Positions 45,017 through 54,990 of a DNA stretch of 64,000 nucleotides are shown in pieces. Position numbers and translations under genes: made by a program. How positions within the stretch are numbered: the first letter of the stretch is position 1; the number at the start of each line of letters is the position of its first letter. Source of the stretch: Butyrivibrio sp. X503 (GTDB taxonomy: Bacteria; Bacillota; Clostridia; Lachnospirales; Lachnospiraceae); the NCBI RefSeq assembly GCF_003625475.1, contig NZ_RAIQ01000007.1, forward strand, positions 62,001-126,000, read 5' to 3'. Below the pieces are notes generated by a model that was not told where the DNA came from, made no database searches, and was given only the letters and a program-made list of their open reading frames with translations.

Positions 45017-48000
45017 TTATTTTCCAAATATTTTTAGTAGCTTAACGAGTAATCCTGCAAGCTTACTTCCCGATGCTGCCGATGCAGCCAAGGAAGTTCC
45101 CACAGTTACTTTAACTACAACTATAGTTACTACGGCAACACTTATTATACCAAATCCTACTGCCACAGGCACTACAGGAATATGCGGCTTGGGCTTTTCG
45201 GGAGTGGTTACCTGCTCACCGATCTGCTCATCGTCACCTGCCTGAACCTGCACGCCCTGTCCGGGATTCTGATTGTCACCGTTTCCGCTGTTATCGCCTT
45301 CCGATGCTTGCGAATTTCCTCCTTCGCCGGCGTTGTCCTGCTGTGCATTACCGCCGCCGTTTGAATGAGATGAATCTGTACCGGTTGAACCGGGCTGACC
45401 TGTTGTTATCTGTTCACCGGTTCCGGAGCTGCTTGCGGTTGCAGCTTCAATACTGCTCGCGCCGCTTGATGCTGCGGTTGCCGCTCCTGTATTGGGAGCT
45501 GTGCTTGATGATGTATTACTTGTATCCGATCCGTTTGAATCAGAACCGGATACGCCGTTATCATGTGATGATCCTGAATTGGTCGATCCGTTATCTGAGG
45601 AATCTTGTCCTGATGAATTTCCACCACCTTGGTTTCCGGAAGCAGACTCTTTTGCAAGGAAAATATCATCGCAGTTACGTACTCTGAATACAGGTACGGA
45701 GACATCCGATTTTCCTTCGGGATGCTTGTAAAGAACACCTGCTGCCGTTACATTGGCCCCTTTCTTTACAAAATCACTGAGAGTGTTCTTACCTGTAGTT
45801 CCGGATTTAATATATCCGTCGATGAAGATTGCAGCCTCTTTTCCTGTTGAATCCTTGAGCCAGAATTCTGCAACCGTTCCGTCGGAATTGTAATCCACTT
45901 TAGTAACTTTTCCTGTTGTCTGAAGCAGCTGTCCGCCAAGATTGTCATAATCCATTGCTGTCTTGGTATCAACCACCTTGGGCTGCCATACATAAGGAGC
46001 GTCATCAAGTACTTTGGCCGAAAGAACCTTAAGCTCTATATCCCCTTGATACTGAGCAAGGAAACCTACTATACGCATCTTGGTACCGATCTTAAGTCCG
46101 GGAGTAGCGTAAGGGAATATATCCATTCCGCCGGTCTCGTCCTGAATATAGATGGTATCAAAGAACGTTGTATCCGGATTATCTGTTCCTGATGTAACAT
46201 ATCCTTCTACCGCAAATATGTCGTTCATTTTGCCTTTTCTTGCCTCGGCGATTGTAGTTGTCTCAAGCTGAACTTCAGCGCCGTCAAGGATGTTATTTAC
46301 GATAGTATGGTTCGCATAAGGGAGTGAATCATTGTTATCCATCTCGGCTTTTACTTCAAAGTCTGAAAGGAATACGCCTCCGGCTACGATGATCTGTCCT
46401 CCCGCCTTTGTCTTCTGACGGGCTATAAAGGTTACGTCACCCATATTATCAAGTGGATTATTAGCATCATATTTTTCTCCGTTAGGGCCCTTACAATCCA
46501 TTGACAAGGTGGTTTCAAAGCCCTTTACAAGCCACTCCGCTGCATCCACAAATCCGGTTGCCGTAGCACTTGAAATATCAACAGAGCATCCCGAATACTG
46601 GCTGTATACCTGACCTTCTCTGATTCCCGCAAGCAGGTCGGAATCTAGATTAAAGTTCTTGGGATACATCCTGTACTGCTGTCCGCCATTATTTGTATCA
46701 TCCCAAACTTCATCCGAACCCATTCGGATAGTCGAGCCTATCGCTTCAAGAAGTTTGTTCTGCTCTGTCGCCGTCTGTCCGTTTGTAGAATCCTGATAAT
46801 CCGCAAGACCGCAAACAATTACGGAACCGCCGTTTGACACATAATCTTTTACCAGACTTAAGAATTCATCGCTGTAATGCGAAGGAGCATAATCACCGGC
46901 GTTCGCTGTACCTGCTTTCTTTGCCGGAGCAGCGAGAACTAGCAATTTGCAATCTTTGAGCATCTCGCTTGTGATCTCATCCATTACTACCTTCGCGCGA
47001 ATATTCTTCTTAGCGCACAGATTAATAAATGCACTTACATTTCCGCCGTAGTATCCTGCAACATAATCGTTGTAATGACTTCCGTCTATGATCACGTTTG
47101 CAACCATCTTATCAAGCGTATAGTTTACCGTGAACTTATCCTTATAAGTTTTCTCGACACCGTTTAACGTTGCATGAGCCGTTACCTCATATGTCACCTG
47201 TCCGGCCTCGTTGTAAACAAATTCTGTTTTATAAGACGCTGTTCCGTTGGAAGCAACCTCTGTAACTTTAGCCTCCTCACCCGAAACCTTAGCTACGGGT
47301 GTCTTTTTATTGTCTACATCACTTACTTCAATCTCAATGTCGTTGATAGTAAGATCTGTCTTTTCGTTATTATAAAAATCAACGTTGATATCAAGAGGCT
47401 CTCCCGCTACTGGAAGAACCGTATCGGTATAAACATCATTGATACCGCATGCCTCTACATCACCAACCCATACAGGTGCTGTTACTGCGATATCCTTATC
47501 ACCTTCGGTAATCTTGATAAGGTAATATGAATATGCAGAAGACGCTGTAAACTTAACAGTTGCTTCCGCCATGTTAACATCAACAGAACTGATTACCTGT
47601 CCGCCGTTAACGATAAGCTCAACCTTACCGATTGCCTTATCCGTAGGCTCCTTGATGTCAGCCTTGATCTCTACCATGTCTCCAACAGCATCTTTATCGA
47701 GGATCGATCCCATTACATTTCCGTCCAATGTGTAGTAAATGGAAAGATCGTTGTCCTCTGTTGCATAGATACGATAATTTCTCATCGCATCATAAATAGC
47801 TTCTTCCGTATTTTCATCTGCGAGCATTACTGTACGCGCCGTGTTGGCATCACCCCAAAGTCCTTTGTGGTTATCCTGGTTATTGGTGGGCGCCACATGC
47901 CAGCCCTTATCAAGAGCACGAATGTAGTACTCGTATGAAGGGAAGTAGCCGGAAGATCCGATCGCACCTTCACCGTTACCAACCTCGATCATTGTGATAA

Positions 48001-51000
48001 GGTTGTCGTTTTCTTCAGTGTAGTAAGCAAAATCCTGGAAATCACCGAAGGTTGTTCCCGGGTGATTGAACTGGCTGATAGAATCAGGCGCAGTCCTAAG
48101 CGCAGCATAATAATTCTCAAGAGCTGTTGAGTATGTTGTAAACGCTTCCTGTGTACGGCTCTGGAATCCTTCCGTGTTAAAGGTATTCATGTGTCCGAGA
48201 CCGTTTGACCAAGTCATCTCGTATCCGTATGCACATGTAAAGTCCTCGGTTGATTTCTCCTTCGCAAGATTGTGAGCATATGTCCACTCATCAGTATCTT
48301 TGGTATCGACGTTTTTGGTAATCTTGGAGTCTTTCTCATTATCGATCGAATTGGAGTGATCGGTAATGATTATGTAATCAAGATTATCAACGTTTTTGGC
48401 ATGATCGTAAGCATCTTCCAAAGATCCGGCACCGTCTGAAATATTGGTGTGCGCATGGATCTGTCCAAAGTAAATATTCTCTCGCTCGTTCTTTCTCTTA
48501 GTAAACTTAAGAGTAGAGATCGCACTGTCGAGACATCCCTCTTTTACTGCCTTAACCTGAATCTGAGCCGGAAGCTCTTTTAACTCGAAAGGCTCTGTGT
48601 ATTCTTTCCAATCTTTATAATTATCTTCTTCCTCTGTGACAATAAGTTCGTCCTGATTCTCAGTGTTTTCGGGATTCTCAGTATTTTCCGCATCTTCAGG
48701 ATTTTCTGTTTTTTGTGCGTTCTGCTCTTTCGCAGGTTTCTCATTGTCTTTTTCAATCTCGGCTTTTGTTCTGTATCTGTATAGGATCGTTGCGCCTTCA
48801 GTCTTGGTCTTTAATGTAATCTTCTGAGTCTGCGCGATCGCTCCTCCGTTGGGAGTTGCCTTAACAGTTGCAACCTGTGACTGCGTGTATTTATAAACGC
48901 AGTTTACACTGTTCTGAAGCCCATCCTTGGTCGCATGCGCACGAATTATAGCAGGTAACTCAGTGAGTGTGATCTGCTTGTCGGCGTCATATTTGACTTC
49001 ATCAGCTCCGTTTAGTGAATAATATATTTCCGCATCTTCTGTCTTGGTAGAAAGAGCTACCTTTGTACCCTCAGCTACTTCTCCGCTTGTGGGATCCGCA
49101 ATGACATGACCACATATATCGCCTGAAACAACAGGATGTCCCATTACCTGAACCGTATCGATTCTGTTCGTTCCGCCGGTTCCCGCGGCTTTACCATTCT
49201 TGGCAGCATTTTCGGTACATGGCACAATTCTTACGTAAACATTCTCTTTGTTGTTTGCACCATCAGGAATTTTAAAACTAAACTCTACAAAATATTCCGG
49301 CGCCAAAGAAGTCTTGGCGATACCGTCGGATATCTTTCCGTCACCTGCTCTCTCGCTCTGCTTACCGTTACGGTCATAGACAGGATACTTATAGGAATAA
49401 GTACCATCACTTAAATCCTTAAAGCTTCCGTCTTCTCCCGTTGTAGAATACTGAAGCTGATATTCTCCTGTCGCAGTTTCGGATGAACGCATACGGAAGC
49501 TAAGGTTCATATCCGCATATCCCAGAGTCGGGAATTCCAACTGAATAAATCCGGCGCCTTTTACCAATCCCTTTGAGCCCATGTAATAGTTCGTTGAACC
49601 CGTTTGGTTTGATGTAGCTTTTGTATAAGGCAGAACCTTCTCCCCATTTATTACTACGCTATACTTAGCCTTGGTGTCACGCATATCATTGGTTTCGTAT
49701 AGGTCACCGTTGATAACTTTTGTTTCTTCTATTCCTGCAGCATCATAGTCGGCGTTACCTGCCCACTGTGCAACCAAAAGCTCGGTATCGGGATCACTCT
49801 CAAATAACTTCTCGCCTTCTTTCAGGGCATAGAAGTTGAAAACGTACTCAGGTTTATTTGCTATACCATAAGTTGTAAATCCGCTGTAATATTCAAGCGC
49901 AAGGTCATAACTTCCGTTCTTGGCATTTACATTAATAAGATTGAAGTTACCTTCCTTCTTATCATCGGCATCTTTTAACTTCCAAATGCTGTTTGCTGTA
50001 GCTTCCTCTAAAAGAGTAAGTCCGCAATATTTCTTGTTCTGGCCGTTAACTGTCTTTTCTTCAAATGTAGCAGTAAGATACTTATCATCCTTCGTCTTAA
50101 AAGTGTACTTGCCGTCTTCATCTACAGAAACTTCGAGAACAAGAGCGTTACTGTCCTTTATATCAACGCTTCCGTCTTCCGAAGGCTCAATAGCCACACC
50201 TGCATATTTGCCGTTAGTGGCATCGGATGACATAAACTTATTATCTCTGGGATAATAAACAACAATCTCATCCCCGTCGTAAAGCTCTCTTGTAAGAAGC
50301 TTGGCTATAGTGTTTTCGTCGTCTTCCTGTGTATCTTCTCCATCTATATAATCGGGAATAGTATAGGCAGAGAGTGTATAAGGAGCCTTGTCTGAATCAT
50401 CAGTATAACTATAAGCAGTAAAGAATTTATTATAGTACTCTATATATTGAGGCTTATCTACATTTGTTTTTTTATCATGATATTCTGCTTTAACACTCTT
50501 TATAAGAAAAGAACCGTCTTCCAAATCTTCAAATTTCCAAAGATCCAACCCGCTATCAGACTTATTTTTTTCAAAAGTAAGTGAATTACCTGTAGCTCCT
50601 GTCGTAAGATAACATGTTGATGTCTCTTCGCCTTCTTCATTTAAAAGCTCGGTCGTAATATAAAACTGATCTTCGTTATCGGACTTTTCAAGCTTTAATG
50701 TAGCAAGCTTTGCTTCACTGTCTTTGTAAACAAGATATCCGTCTTCATTGATCTCAACATCAACCTTATCAAGTTTCTTATTATTGTTTCCGGAGCCGGG
50801 CAAAGAAGACATTGATTCTTTATCATCATGAACGAGAACAAACTCCTGTCCGTCAATAAGAGAAGACAAGTCTTTGATCTTCACACCTTTTTTGAGTGTG
50901 TATTCAAAAGAAACCTTCTCACTCTTCTCGCCGGTTTCCTCTTCGCCTATTTGAGCATAAGCATGGATAGTGAGATCTTTGTTTACCTTGATGGGCTCTT

Positions 51001-52222
51001 CATATGGAGAGTAATTCTCCGTATCGTTTGTATTGTAATAAATCGTAGCATCTTCTGTAGCACAAGTAAGAGTGATCTCCGTATCGTAATCTACTTCTTC
51101 ACCACTCTTTACAGATGCCTCGGGAGCAAGCACACCTGCACCGTCTGTGAGTTTATAGAATTTAAGCGTCTGGTTCTTTATATTATTAGGGAAAGCTCCG
51201 CTACTGTCCTTTGCATATGCTCTGAAATCACTCTTATCCTCATATACGCCAAGATATCTTACGTCTCCCTTTGAATCTTTAGCACAAAGATATCCGTCTT
51301 CAATAATCCACTTTGCGCCTACAAGTTCACCATCAATATTCTTAACTCTAACTCCGTTATTGTCAGCATTTGTATATAGGTGATTTTCGCCGGAGGTGAT
51401 AGTGTAGTAAGTCTCAGTTACTGTATCATCGCTTTCCTCCTCAGAGTCTTTTTCTTCAAGCTCAGTTGCCGGTTCTCCTTGAAGATTCTGAAGGGACATA
51501 CCAGCATTTCCGTTTGCCGGTGTTGTCACGCCCTTTTCATCGGTTTCTGCGCCGGGTTTTTTGCCGTCACCTTCCGAACCCTTTATTCCTTCTCCGGCCC
51601 CGGAGTTTGCTCCAAGCTGAGAATTACCGTTCTCGGTATTCTCACTTTTTTTATCTCCGCTCTTATCATCTGCAGGCGTTTTGTCGTCTCCCACATTCTC
51701 GTCGGAATTCTTTTTGTCATACTCGCCTTCGGATGTTTCACCCGTTTGTTTTTTATCGTCATCGCCGGAATCACCGATGCTCGGATCATCTGCATTTTCC
51801 TCTGTAGAAGAAGATAAAGAACTGTTTGTAGGTTCGTCCGAATTGGGCGCAGTACCATTCTCATCATCTTTTACAGTCTTTGTTTCAACAGTGTTCTTGG
51901 TGATGGTCCATGCGTAATCACTGTTATCAATATCTCCTTCGAAAGTTAATACTCCCTTATCTTCTTTAGCAGATACTGCTTTCGGGCCACTGTTAGTTGC
52001 CTCCGCGTTCGGAAGCACATAGGTCTTCTCACCCTTAGTCATAGTAATAGCTATGGAATCATTCTCAGAAATATCTTCGAAATTAATCGATGTCCATATT
52101 TGATTGGTCTTTGTCGATTCCTCTTTTGCAAAAGTTACAAGAGAAAAATCACACACACCAACAGATAGTGTCATCAAAAAAGACAACACTAAAGAAAGCG
52201 TTCTTCGACTCGCTTTTCTCAT
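45017..52222 (-). CDS. Giant exported, membrane-anchored PHP-domain (CehA/McbA-like) protein
   Basis: 2401 residues from ATG 52222 (GGAGG 8 nt upstream). Signal peptide ~1-33. Acidic Asp/Glu/Ser/Lys-rich disordered region ~95-265; then repeated beta modules ~270-810, the first including a chitobiase/HEX C-terminal-like motif (~360-445). A jelly-roll-like domain is at ~820-1030, and two more HEX-C-like domains at ~1038-1240, the last split by a Glu/Asn/Pro repeat. The PHP metallohydrolase domain starts at ~1250 (FGQIHAHTNISDG, then TDHSN). A Rossmann/GATase-like domain follows at ~1706-1958, two OB-fold modules at ~1986-2190, a Ser/Gly/Asn-rich linker, and a final helix ~2346-2374. No terminal LPXTG. 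Substrate unknown; likely an extracellular hydrolase of glycan-linked esters. Confidence 0.85.
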   Translation of the reverse strand: MRKASRRTLSLVLSFLMTLSVGVCDFSLVTFAKEESTKTNQIWTSINFEDISENDSIAITMTKGEKTYVLPNAEATNSGPKAVSAKEDKGVLTFEGDIDNSDYAWTITKNTVETKTVKDDENGTAPNSDEPTNSSLSSSTEENADDPSIGDSGDDDKKQTGETSEGEYDKKNSDENVGDDKTPADDKSGDKKSENTENGNSQLGANSGAGEGIKGSEGDGKKPGAETDEKGVTTPANGNAGMSLQNLQGEPATELEEKDSEEESDDTVTETYYTITSGENHLYTNADNNGVRVKNIDGELVGAKWIIEDGYLCAKDSKGDVRYLGVYEDKSDFRAYAKDSSGAFPNNIKNQTLKFYKLTDGAGVLAPEASVKSGEEVDYDTEITLTCATEDATIYYNTNDTENYSPYEEPIKVNKDLTIHAYAQIGEEETGEKSEKVSFEYTLKKGVKIKDLSSLIDGQEFVLVHDDKESMSSLPGSGNNNKKLDKVDVEINEDGYLVYKDSEAKLATLKLEKSDNEDQFYITTELLNEEGEETSTCYLTTGATGNSLTFEKNKSDSGLDLWKFEDLEDGSFLIKSVKAEYHDKKTNVDKPQYIEYYNKFFTAYSYTDDSDKAPYTLSAYTIPDYIDGEDTQEDDENTIAKLLTRELYDGDEIVVYYPRDNKFMSSDATNGKYAGVAIEPSEDGSVDIKDSNALVLEVSVDEDGKYTFKTKDDKYLTATFEEKTVNGQNKKYCGLTLLEEATANSIWKLKDADDKKEGNFNLINVNAKNGSYDLALEYYSGFTTYGIANKPEYVFNFYALKEGEKLFESDPDTELLVAQWAGNADYDAAGIEETKVINGDLYETNDMRDTKAKYSVVINGEKVLPYTKATSNQTGSTNYYMGSKGLVKGAGFIQLEFPTLGYADMNLSFRMRSSETATGEYQLQYSTTGEDGSFKDLSDGTYSYKYPVYDRNGKQSERAGDGKISDGIAKTSLAPEYFVEFSFKIPDGANNKENVYVRIVPCTENAAKNGKAAGTGGTNRIDTVQVMGHPVVSGDICGHVIADPTSGEVAEGTKVALSTKTEDAEIYYSLNGADEVKYDADKQITLTELPAIIRAHATKDGLQNSVNCVYKYTQSQVATVKATPNGGAIAQTQKITLKTKTEGATILYRYRTKAEIEKDNEKPAKEQNAQKTENPEDAENTENPENTENQDELIVTEEEDNYKDWKEYTEPFELKELPAQIQVKAVKEGCLDSAISTLKFTKRKNERENIYFGQIHAHTNISDGAGSLEDAYDHAKNVDNLDYIIITDHSNSIDNEKDSKITKNVDTKDTDEWTYAHNLAKEKSTEDFTCAYGYEMTWSNGLGHMNTFNTEGFQSRTQEAFTTYSTALENYYAALRTAPDSISQFNHPGTTFGDFQDFAYYTEENDNLITMIEVGNGEGAIGSSGYFPSYEYYIRALDKGWHVAPTNNQDNHKGLWGDANTARTVMLADENTEEAIYDAMRNYRIYATEDNDLSIYYTLDGNVMGSILDKDAVGDMVEIKADIKEPTDKAIGKVELIVNGGQVISSVDVNMAEATVKFTASSAYSYYLIKITEGDKDIAVTAPVWVGDVEACGINDVYTDTVLPVAGEPLDINVDFYNNEKTDLTINDIEIEVSDVDNKKTPVAKVSGEEAKVTEVASNGTASYKTEFVYNEAGQVTYEVTAHATLNGVEKTYKDKFTVNYTLDKMVANVIIDGSHYNDYVAGYYGGNVSAFINLCAKKNIRAKVVMDEITSEMLKDCKLLVLAAPAKKAGTANAGDYAPSHYSDEFLSLVKDYVSNGGSVIVCGLADYQDSTNGQTATEQNKLLEAIGSTIRMGSDEVWDDTNNGGQQYRMYPKNFNLDSDLLAGIREGQVYSQYSGCSVDISSATATGFVDAAEWLVKGFETTLSMDCKGPNGEKYDANNPLDNMGDVTFIARQKTKAGGQIIVAGGVFLSDFEVKAEMDNNDSLPYANHTIVNNILDGAEVQLETTTIAEARKGKMNDIFAVEGYVTSGTDNPDTTFFDTIYIQDETGGMDIFPYATPGLKIGTKMRIVGFLAQYQGDIELKVLSAKVLDDAPYVWQPKVVDTKTAMDYDNLGGQLLQTTGKVTKVDYNSDGTVAEFWLKDSTGKEAAIFIDGYIKSGTTGKNTLSDFVKKGANVTAAGVLYKHPEGKSDVSVPVFRVRNCDDIFLAKESASGNQGGGNSSGQDSSDNGSTNSGSSHDNGVSGSDSNGSDTSNTSSSTAPNTGAATAASSGASSIEAATASSSGTGEQITTGQPGSTGTDSSHSNGGGNAQQDNAGEGGNSQASEGDNSGNGDNQNPGQGVQVQAGDDEQIGEQVTTPEKPKPHIPVVPVAVGFGIISVAVVTIVVVKVTVGTSLAASAASGSKLAGLLVKLLKIFGK

Positions 52223-52238
52223 CCCTATTTCCTCCACC

Positions 52239-52267
52239 TTTATAAATTCCCCTGTTTATAAATCCCC
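52239..52267. repeat. Short tandem direct repeat in the leader of the giant gene
   Basis: TTTATAAATTCCCC (52239-52252) and TTTATAAATCCCC (52255-52267) repeat with a 16-nt period, directly upstream of the ribosome site. A regulatory role is possible but unsupported. Confidence 0.5.
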
Positions 52268-52290
52268 TCGAACGAGCTGCGTCTTCAACT

Positions 52291-52347
52291 AAAAAATGAC
52301 CTATAATCATTCATCAATAATAAAATGAATGCGCTTATAGGTCATTT
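52291..52347 (-). terminator. Strong rho-independent terminator after the PHP/ABC operon
   Basis: AAATGACCTATAA (52294-52306) pairs perfectly with TTATAGGTCATTT (52335-52347), with an inner CATTCAT/ATGAATG stem; minus-strand T-run at 52296-52291. It separates the ABC-PHP-DUF3592 operon from the giant gene. Confidence 0.9.
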
Positions 52348-52399
52348 CTCAATCAAGTCAAATCGCATATAAAAAGGTTATCATTTATATGCTTTTGCG

Positions 52400-53053
52400 T
52401 CAAATAACTAATATGAAAAATCCGATCACTGCCATCGGCATGCCAAAGGCCAAAAACCATATAGGAAAACTTTTCCCCAGCCTCCTTTCAAAATCCGACT
52501 CAGATTCTTTAGGCCATTGTGGATCGTAGTACACCGTCATACGCGTGCCTATTTCCGGAAGCTCATTGTAACCGGCGGAAATCGACGAATCACAGGTATA
52601 CTCTTGTCCATCTACATAATATTTGATAAGCGGGGAGTACCTTACATGTCCATCTGAATCCTCAGATTCGGTTACTCCTTCGACATAGCCCTCACAAGAA
52701 GCGGTGTATCTTGTATTCTTATCGTTGTTCATACCATCGAACAATACACCAATGTAGCTAAAGAGTACTCCTCCTGCAGTTAATCCTACTCCGACAGGAT
52801 TGATATCCATTGTCTGATGATAGTAATTAAGCGCCAAAAAACCAAACAGCAATACCAGTCCAATCTCTATAGGCGCTAATAATTTAAGCGCATTCAATGT
52901 TTTCTTCGATTCACGAACCCTCGCCTCATCGGAGTTCTCTTTGATGATCCTTCGTTCGCTCATTGCGATCATGATCATTGCATATCCAAACATTCCAAGA
53001 ACAATAAACACAATAGCAAAGGGCAGCATATCAAATATAGTCCTACCGTTCAC
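52400..53053 (-). CDS. DUF3592 membrane protein
   Basis: 217 residues from GTG 53053 (GGAGG upstream). Four hydrophobic helices (~10-30, ~55-72, ~85-103, ~197-217). Between the last two is a soluble domain with GYVEGVTESEDSDGHVRYSP, LIKYYVDGQEYTCDSS and GTRMTVYYDPQWPKES, the DUF3592 pattern. Function unknown. Last gene of the operon headed by the GntR regulator. Confidence 0.85.
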   Translation of the reverse strand: MNGRTIFDMLPFAIVFIVLGMFGYAMIMIAMSERRIIKENSDEARVRESKKTLNALKLLAPIEIGLVLLFGFLALNYYHQTMDINPVGVGLTAGGVLFSYIGVLFDGMNNDKNTRYTASCEGYVEGVTESEDSDGHVRYSPLIKYYVDGQEYTCDSSISAGYNELPEIGTRMTVYYDPQWPKESESDFERRLGKSFPIWFLAFGMPMAVIGFFILVI

Positions 53054-53091
53054 TCTCTTTCCTCCAAAGCAAAATTTTTTCCGGATAACAT

Positions 53092-54975
53092 TTATTTTAT
53101 CCAGATAGGCGCCGTTACCGCGATCTGTCCGTCTTCTCTTATAAGTTTTAAGAAATAATATTTTTGTCTGTTCCAGACTTTTATATTTTTCTCGATCAGA
53201 TAATCATCGCAAGAAACTGTATCTATTACTTTACCACCTTCTCCGTACACTTGCACCTCTGTTATCTTACAAGCATCATCGCACGAAGCCTTCACATTGA
53301 TAACAAGATCGTCTTGCCACTCTATCATCGAACCCTGAATATTGCCGCTCATCGAATACATTACTCTAAATCCCGGTGTTCCCGTAAAGTACGTACGAAG
53401 ATTCTTCATTGCATCATAGATGTCGGCCGCGGTCAGTCTTCTTACGATCACTCCGGTCCTTATGCCGTTTTGCGTTCCCCAGTTCTCCTGATGGTTGTCC
53501 TGATTTCCCACAGGCGCAAGATGCCAGCCTTTATCAAGTGCCATCACATAATACTTTATAACATCTTCGCCCGATAACTCCACATTGTTCAATTCGATCG
53601 TGTAAGTTATCTTATCCAGTTCTTCATCATAAGGTTCAAAGAAATCAAAATGTCTGTTTCCACAGGACCACGGATGATTCCACTGACTTATAAGTCCGCC
53701 ATATTCCTTAAGCTTACTGTAATAGGCCCCCGCTTCATCGAATTTAAACTCATATGAATTCAAGAAGAAATCTGCGCAATAAATATTCATATGACCAAAC
53801 TGGTTGTACCATGTAGTCTCCGAACCATACAAGCCGACAAACTTTCCGTCTTCTGTTGCTTTTTGAGAGGCACGCTTTAAGTCTCTCCACTTAAAGCTCT
53901 TGTTACAGTCGAACATCTCATCCAAACAATTGCTGTGTTCGGTGATCCCCAAGAAGTCTAACTTCGCAACGTTTCTGGCATAGTCATAGGCATGCTCTGC
54001 GGTTCCGAAACCATCCGTAAGCCCTGTGTGACAGTGCATGTTTCCAAAAAAAATCTTATACGGTTCATCATCTTCAATAAGTTCTTCTCTGTAATCTGTA
54101 GCAACCGGTGATAATTCCGGATGCCTGTCAAATTTAAGCCAGTAAAGAACAACGCTCTGAGGAGCATCAATCTGTGTCACAACGATATACACATCATGCT
54201 TACCCGAAACAAGCTCTCCGTTTTCTCTTCTTATATCAATCGCAAGTTCCGTAAAATACGTATACTGCCTGCACAGATGGATATTTCCGACTTTCTCCCC
54301 CGTTACTCCGTCCAGTCTCACTTCAATATTCACATATGAAATCTTGTCCTTAACGGGAAGACCTAAGCAGAACCTCAATTGATCAATCTCTTTTTCGTCA
54401 AAAGACACATCGGAAAATTTAAGTACTGCTCCTGCCTGCGACGCCTTGACCACAGCATCTTCCCACGAATCATCTATCTCATAGTCATCAATCCTAGCAA
54501 ATCCCGCTTGTATTTCTCCTTCGATTGCTTTTACTCTGTTCTCTGTAATATCAAGATTCTCTTTTACCTCAGAAACGCAGCAGCCATGTACAGAAATATT
54601 CTCCACGGTCACAACGCTTGACGAAGAACAATAAGAAACAGTGATCCTTATAAATCTGGCAACCTTCTCAATTGCTATATCATCTCCTGTTTCCGTAGCG
54701 GGCATATCATTATCTTTTTCCATGACAAAATACCAGTTGATCCTATCGCTACTGTATTCCACATGATAATGATAAAACTCCCCATCGTGACCGGTGATAA
54801 GATTTATGTGATCGATATAGTGGGCAGCACCGGTATCAAGCATGATCCACTTAAAATAAGGATCTGCTTTCCACGCCGTACCCGAATTACCGTCCAGAGC
54901 CTTCTGAGGTTCGAAGCCCTCAATAAAGCTTTCACTTGATGCTATGGCCTTGATTTCTACGATGTTTTTACTCAC
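53092..54975 (-). CDS. CehA/McbA-family PHP metallohydrolase with discoidin and CBM6-like domains
   Basis: 627 residues from GTG 54975. No signal peptide or membrane helix, so predicted cytoplasmic. Residues ~10-140 are a discoidin (F5/8 C)-like domain (ALDGNSGTAWKADPYFKWIM). Residues ~165-290 look like a CBM6-type beta sandwich. Residues ~305-625 are the PHP domain with metal ligands in GNMHCHTGLTDG (~313), ITEHSN, and PVGNQDNHQENWG. The giant exported protein has the same PHP motifs. Probably cleaves an imported ester, carbamate or phosphoester; chemistry not determined. Starts 15 nt after the ABC ATPase. Confidence 0.88.
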   Translation of the reverse strand: MSKNIVEIKAIASSESFIEGFEPQKALDGNSGTAWKADPYFKWIMLDTGAAHYIDHINLITGHDGEFYHYHVEYSSDRINWYFVMEKDNDMPATETGDDIAIEKVARFIRITVSYCSSSSVVTVENISVHGCCVSEVKENLDITENRVKAIEGEIQAGFARIDDYEIDDSWEDAVVKASQAGAVLKFSDVSFDEKEIDQLRFCLGLPVKDKISYVNIEVRLDGVTGEKVGNIHLCRQYTYFTELAIDIRRENGELVSGKHDVYIVVTQIDAPQSVVLYWLKFDRHPELSPVATDYREELIEDDEPYKIFFGNMHCHTGLTDGFGTAEHAYDYARNVAKLDFLGITEHSNCLDEMFDCNKSFKWRDLKRASQKATEDGKFVGLYGSETTWYNQFGHMNIYCADFFLNSYEFKFDEAGAYYSKLKEYGGLISQWNHPWSCGNRHFDFFEPYDEELDKITYTIELNNVELSGEDVIKYYVMALDKGWHLAPVGNQDNHQENWGTQNGIRTGVIVRRLTAADIYDAMKNLRTYFTGTPGFRVMYSMSGNIQGSMIEWQDDLVINVKASCDDACKITEVQVYGEGGKVIDTVSCDDYLIEKNIKVWNRQKYYFLKLIREDGQIAVTAPIWIK

Positions 54976-54990
54976 TTTTGCTCTTCCTTT

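Noticed and set aside
45480..45520. Sortase-type motif (APNTG) in the giant protein
   Set aside because: It lies inside the Ser/Gly-rich linker, about 150 residues before the terminal helix, and is not followed directly by a hydrophobic segment and basic tail; no LPXTG at the C-terminus.
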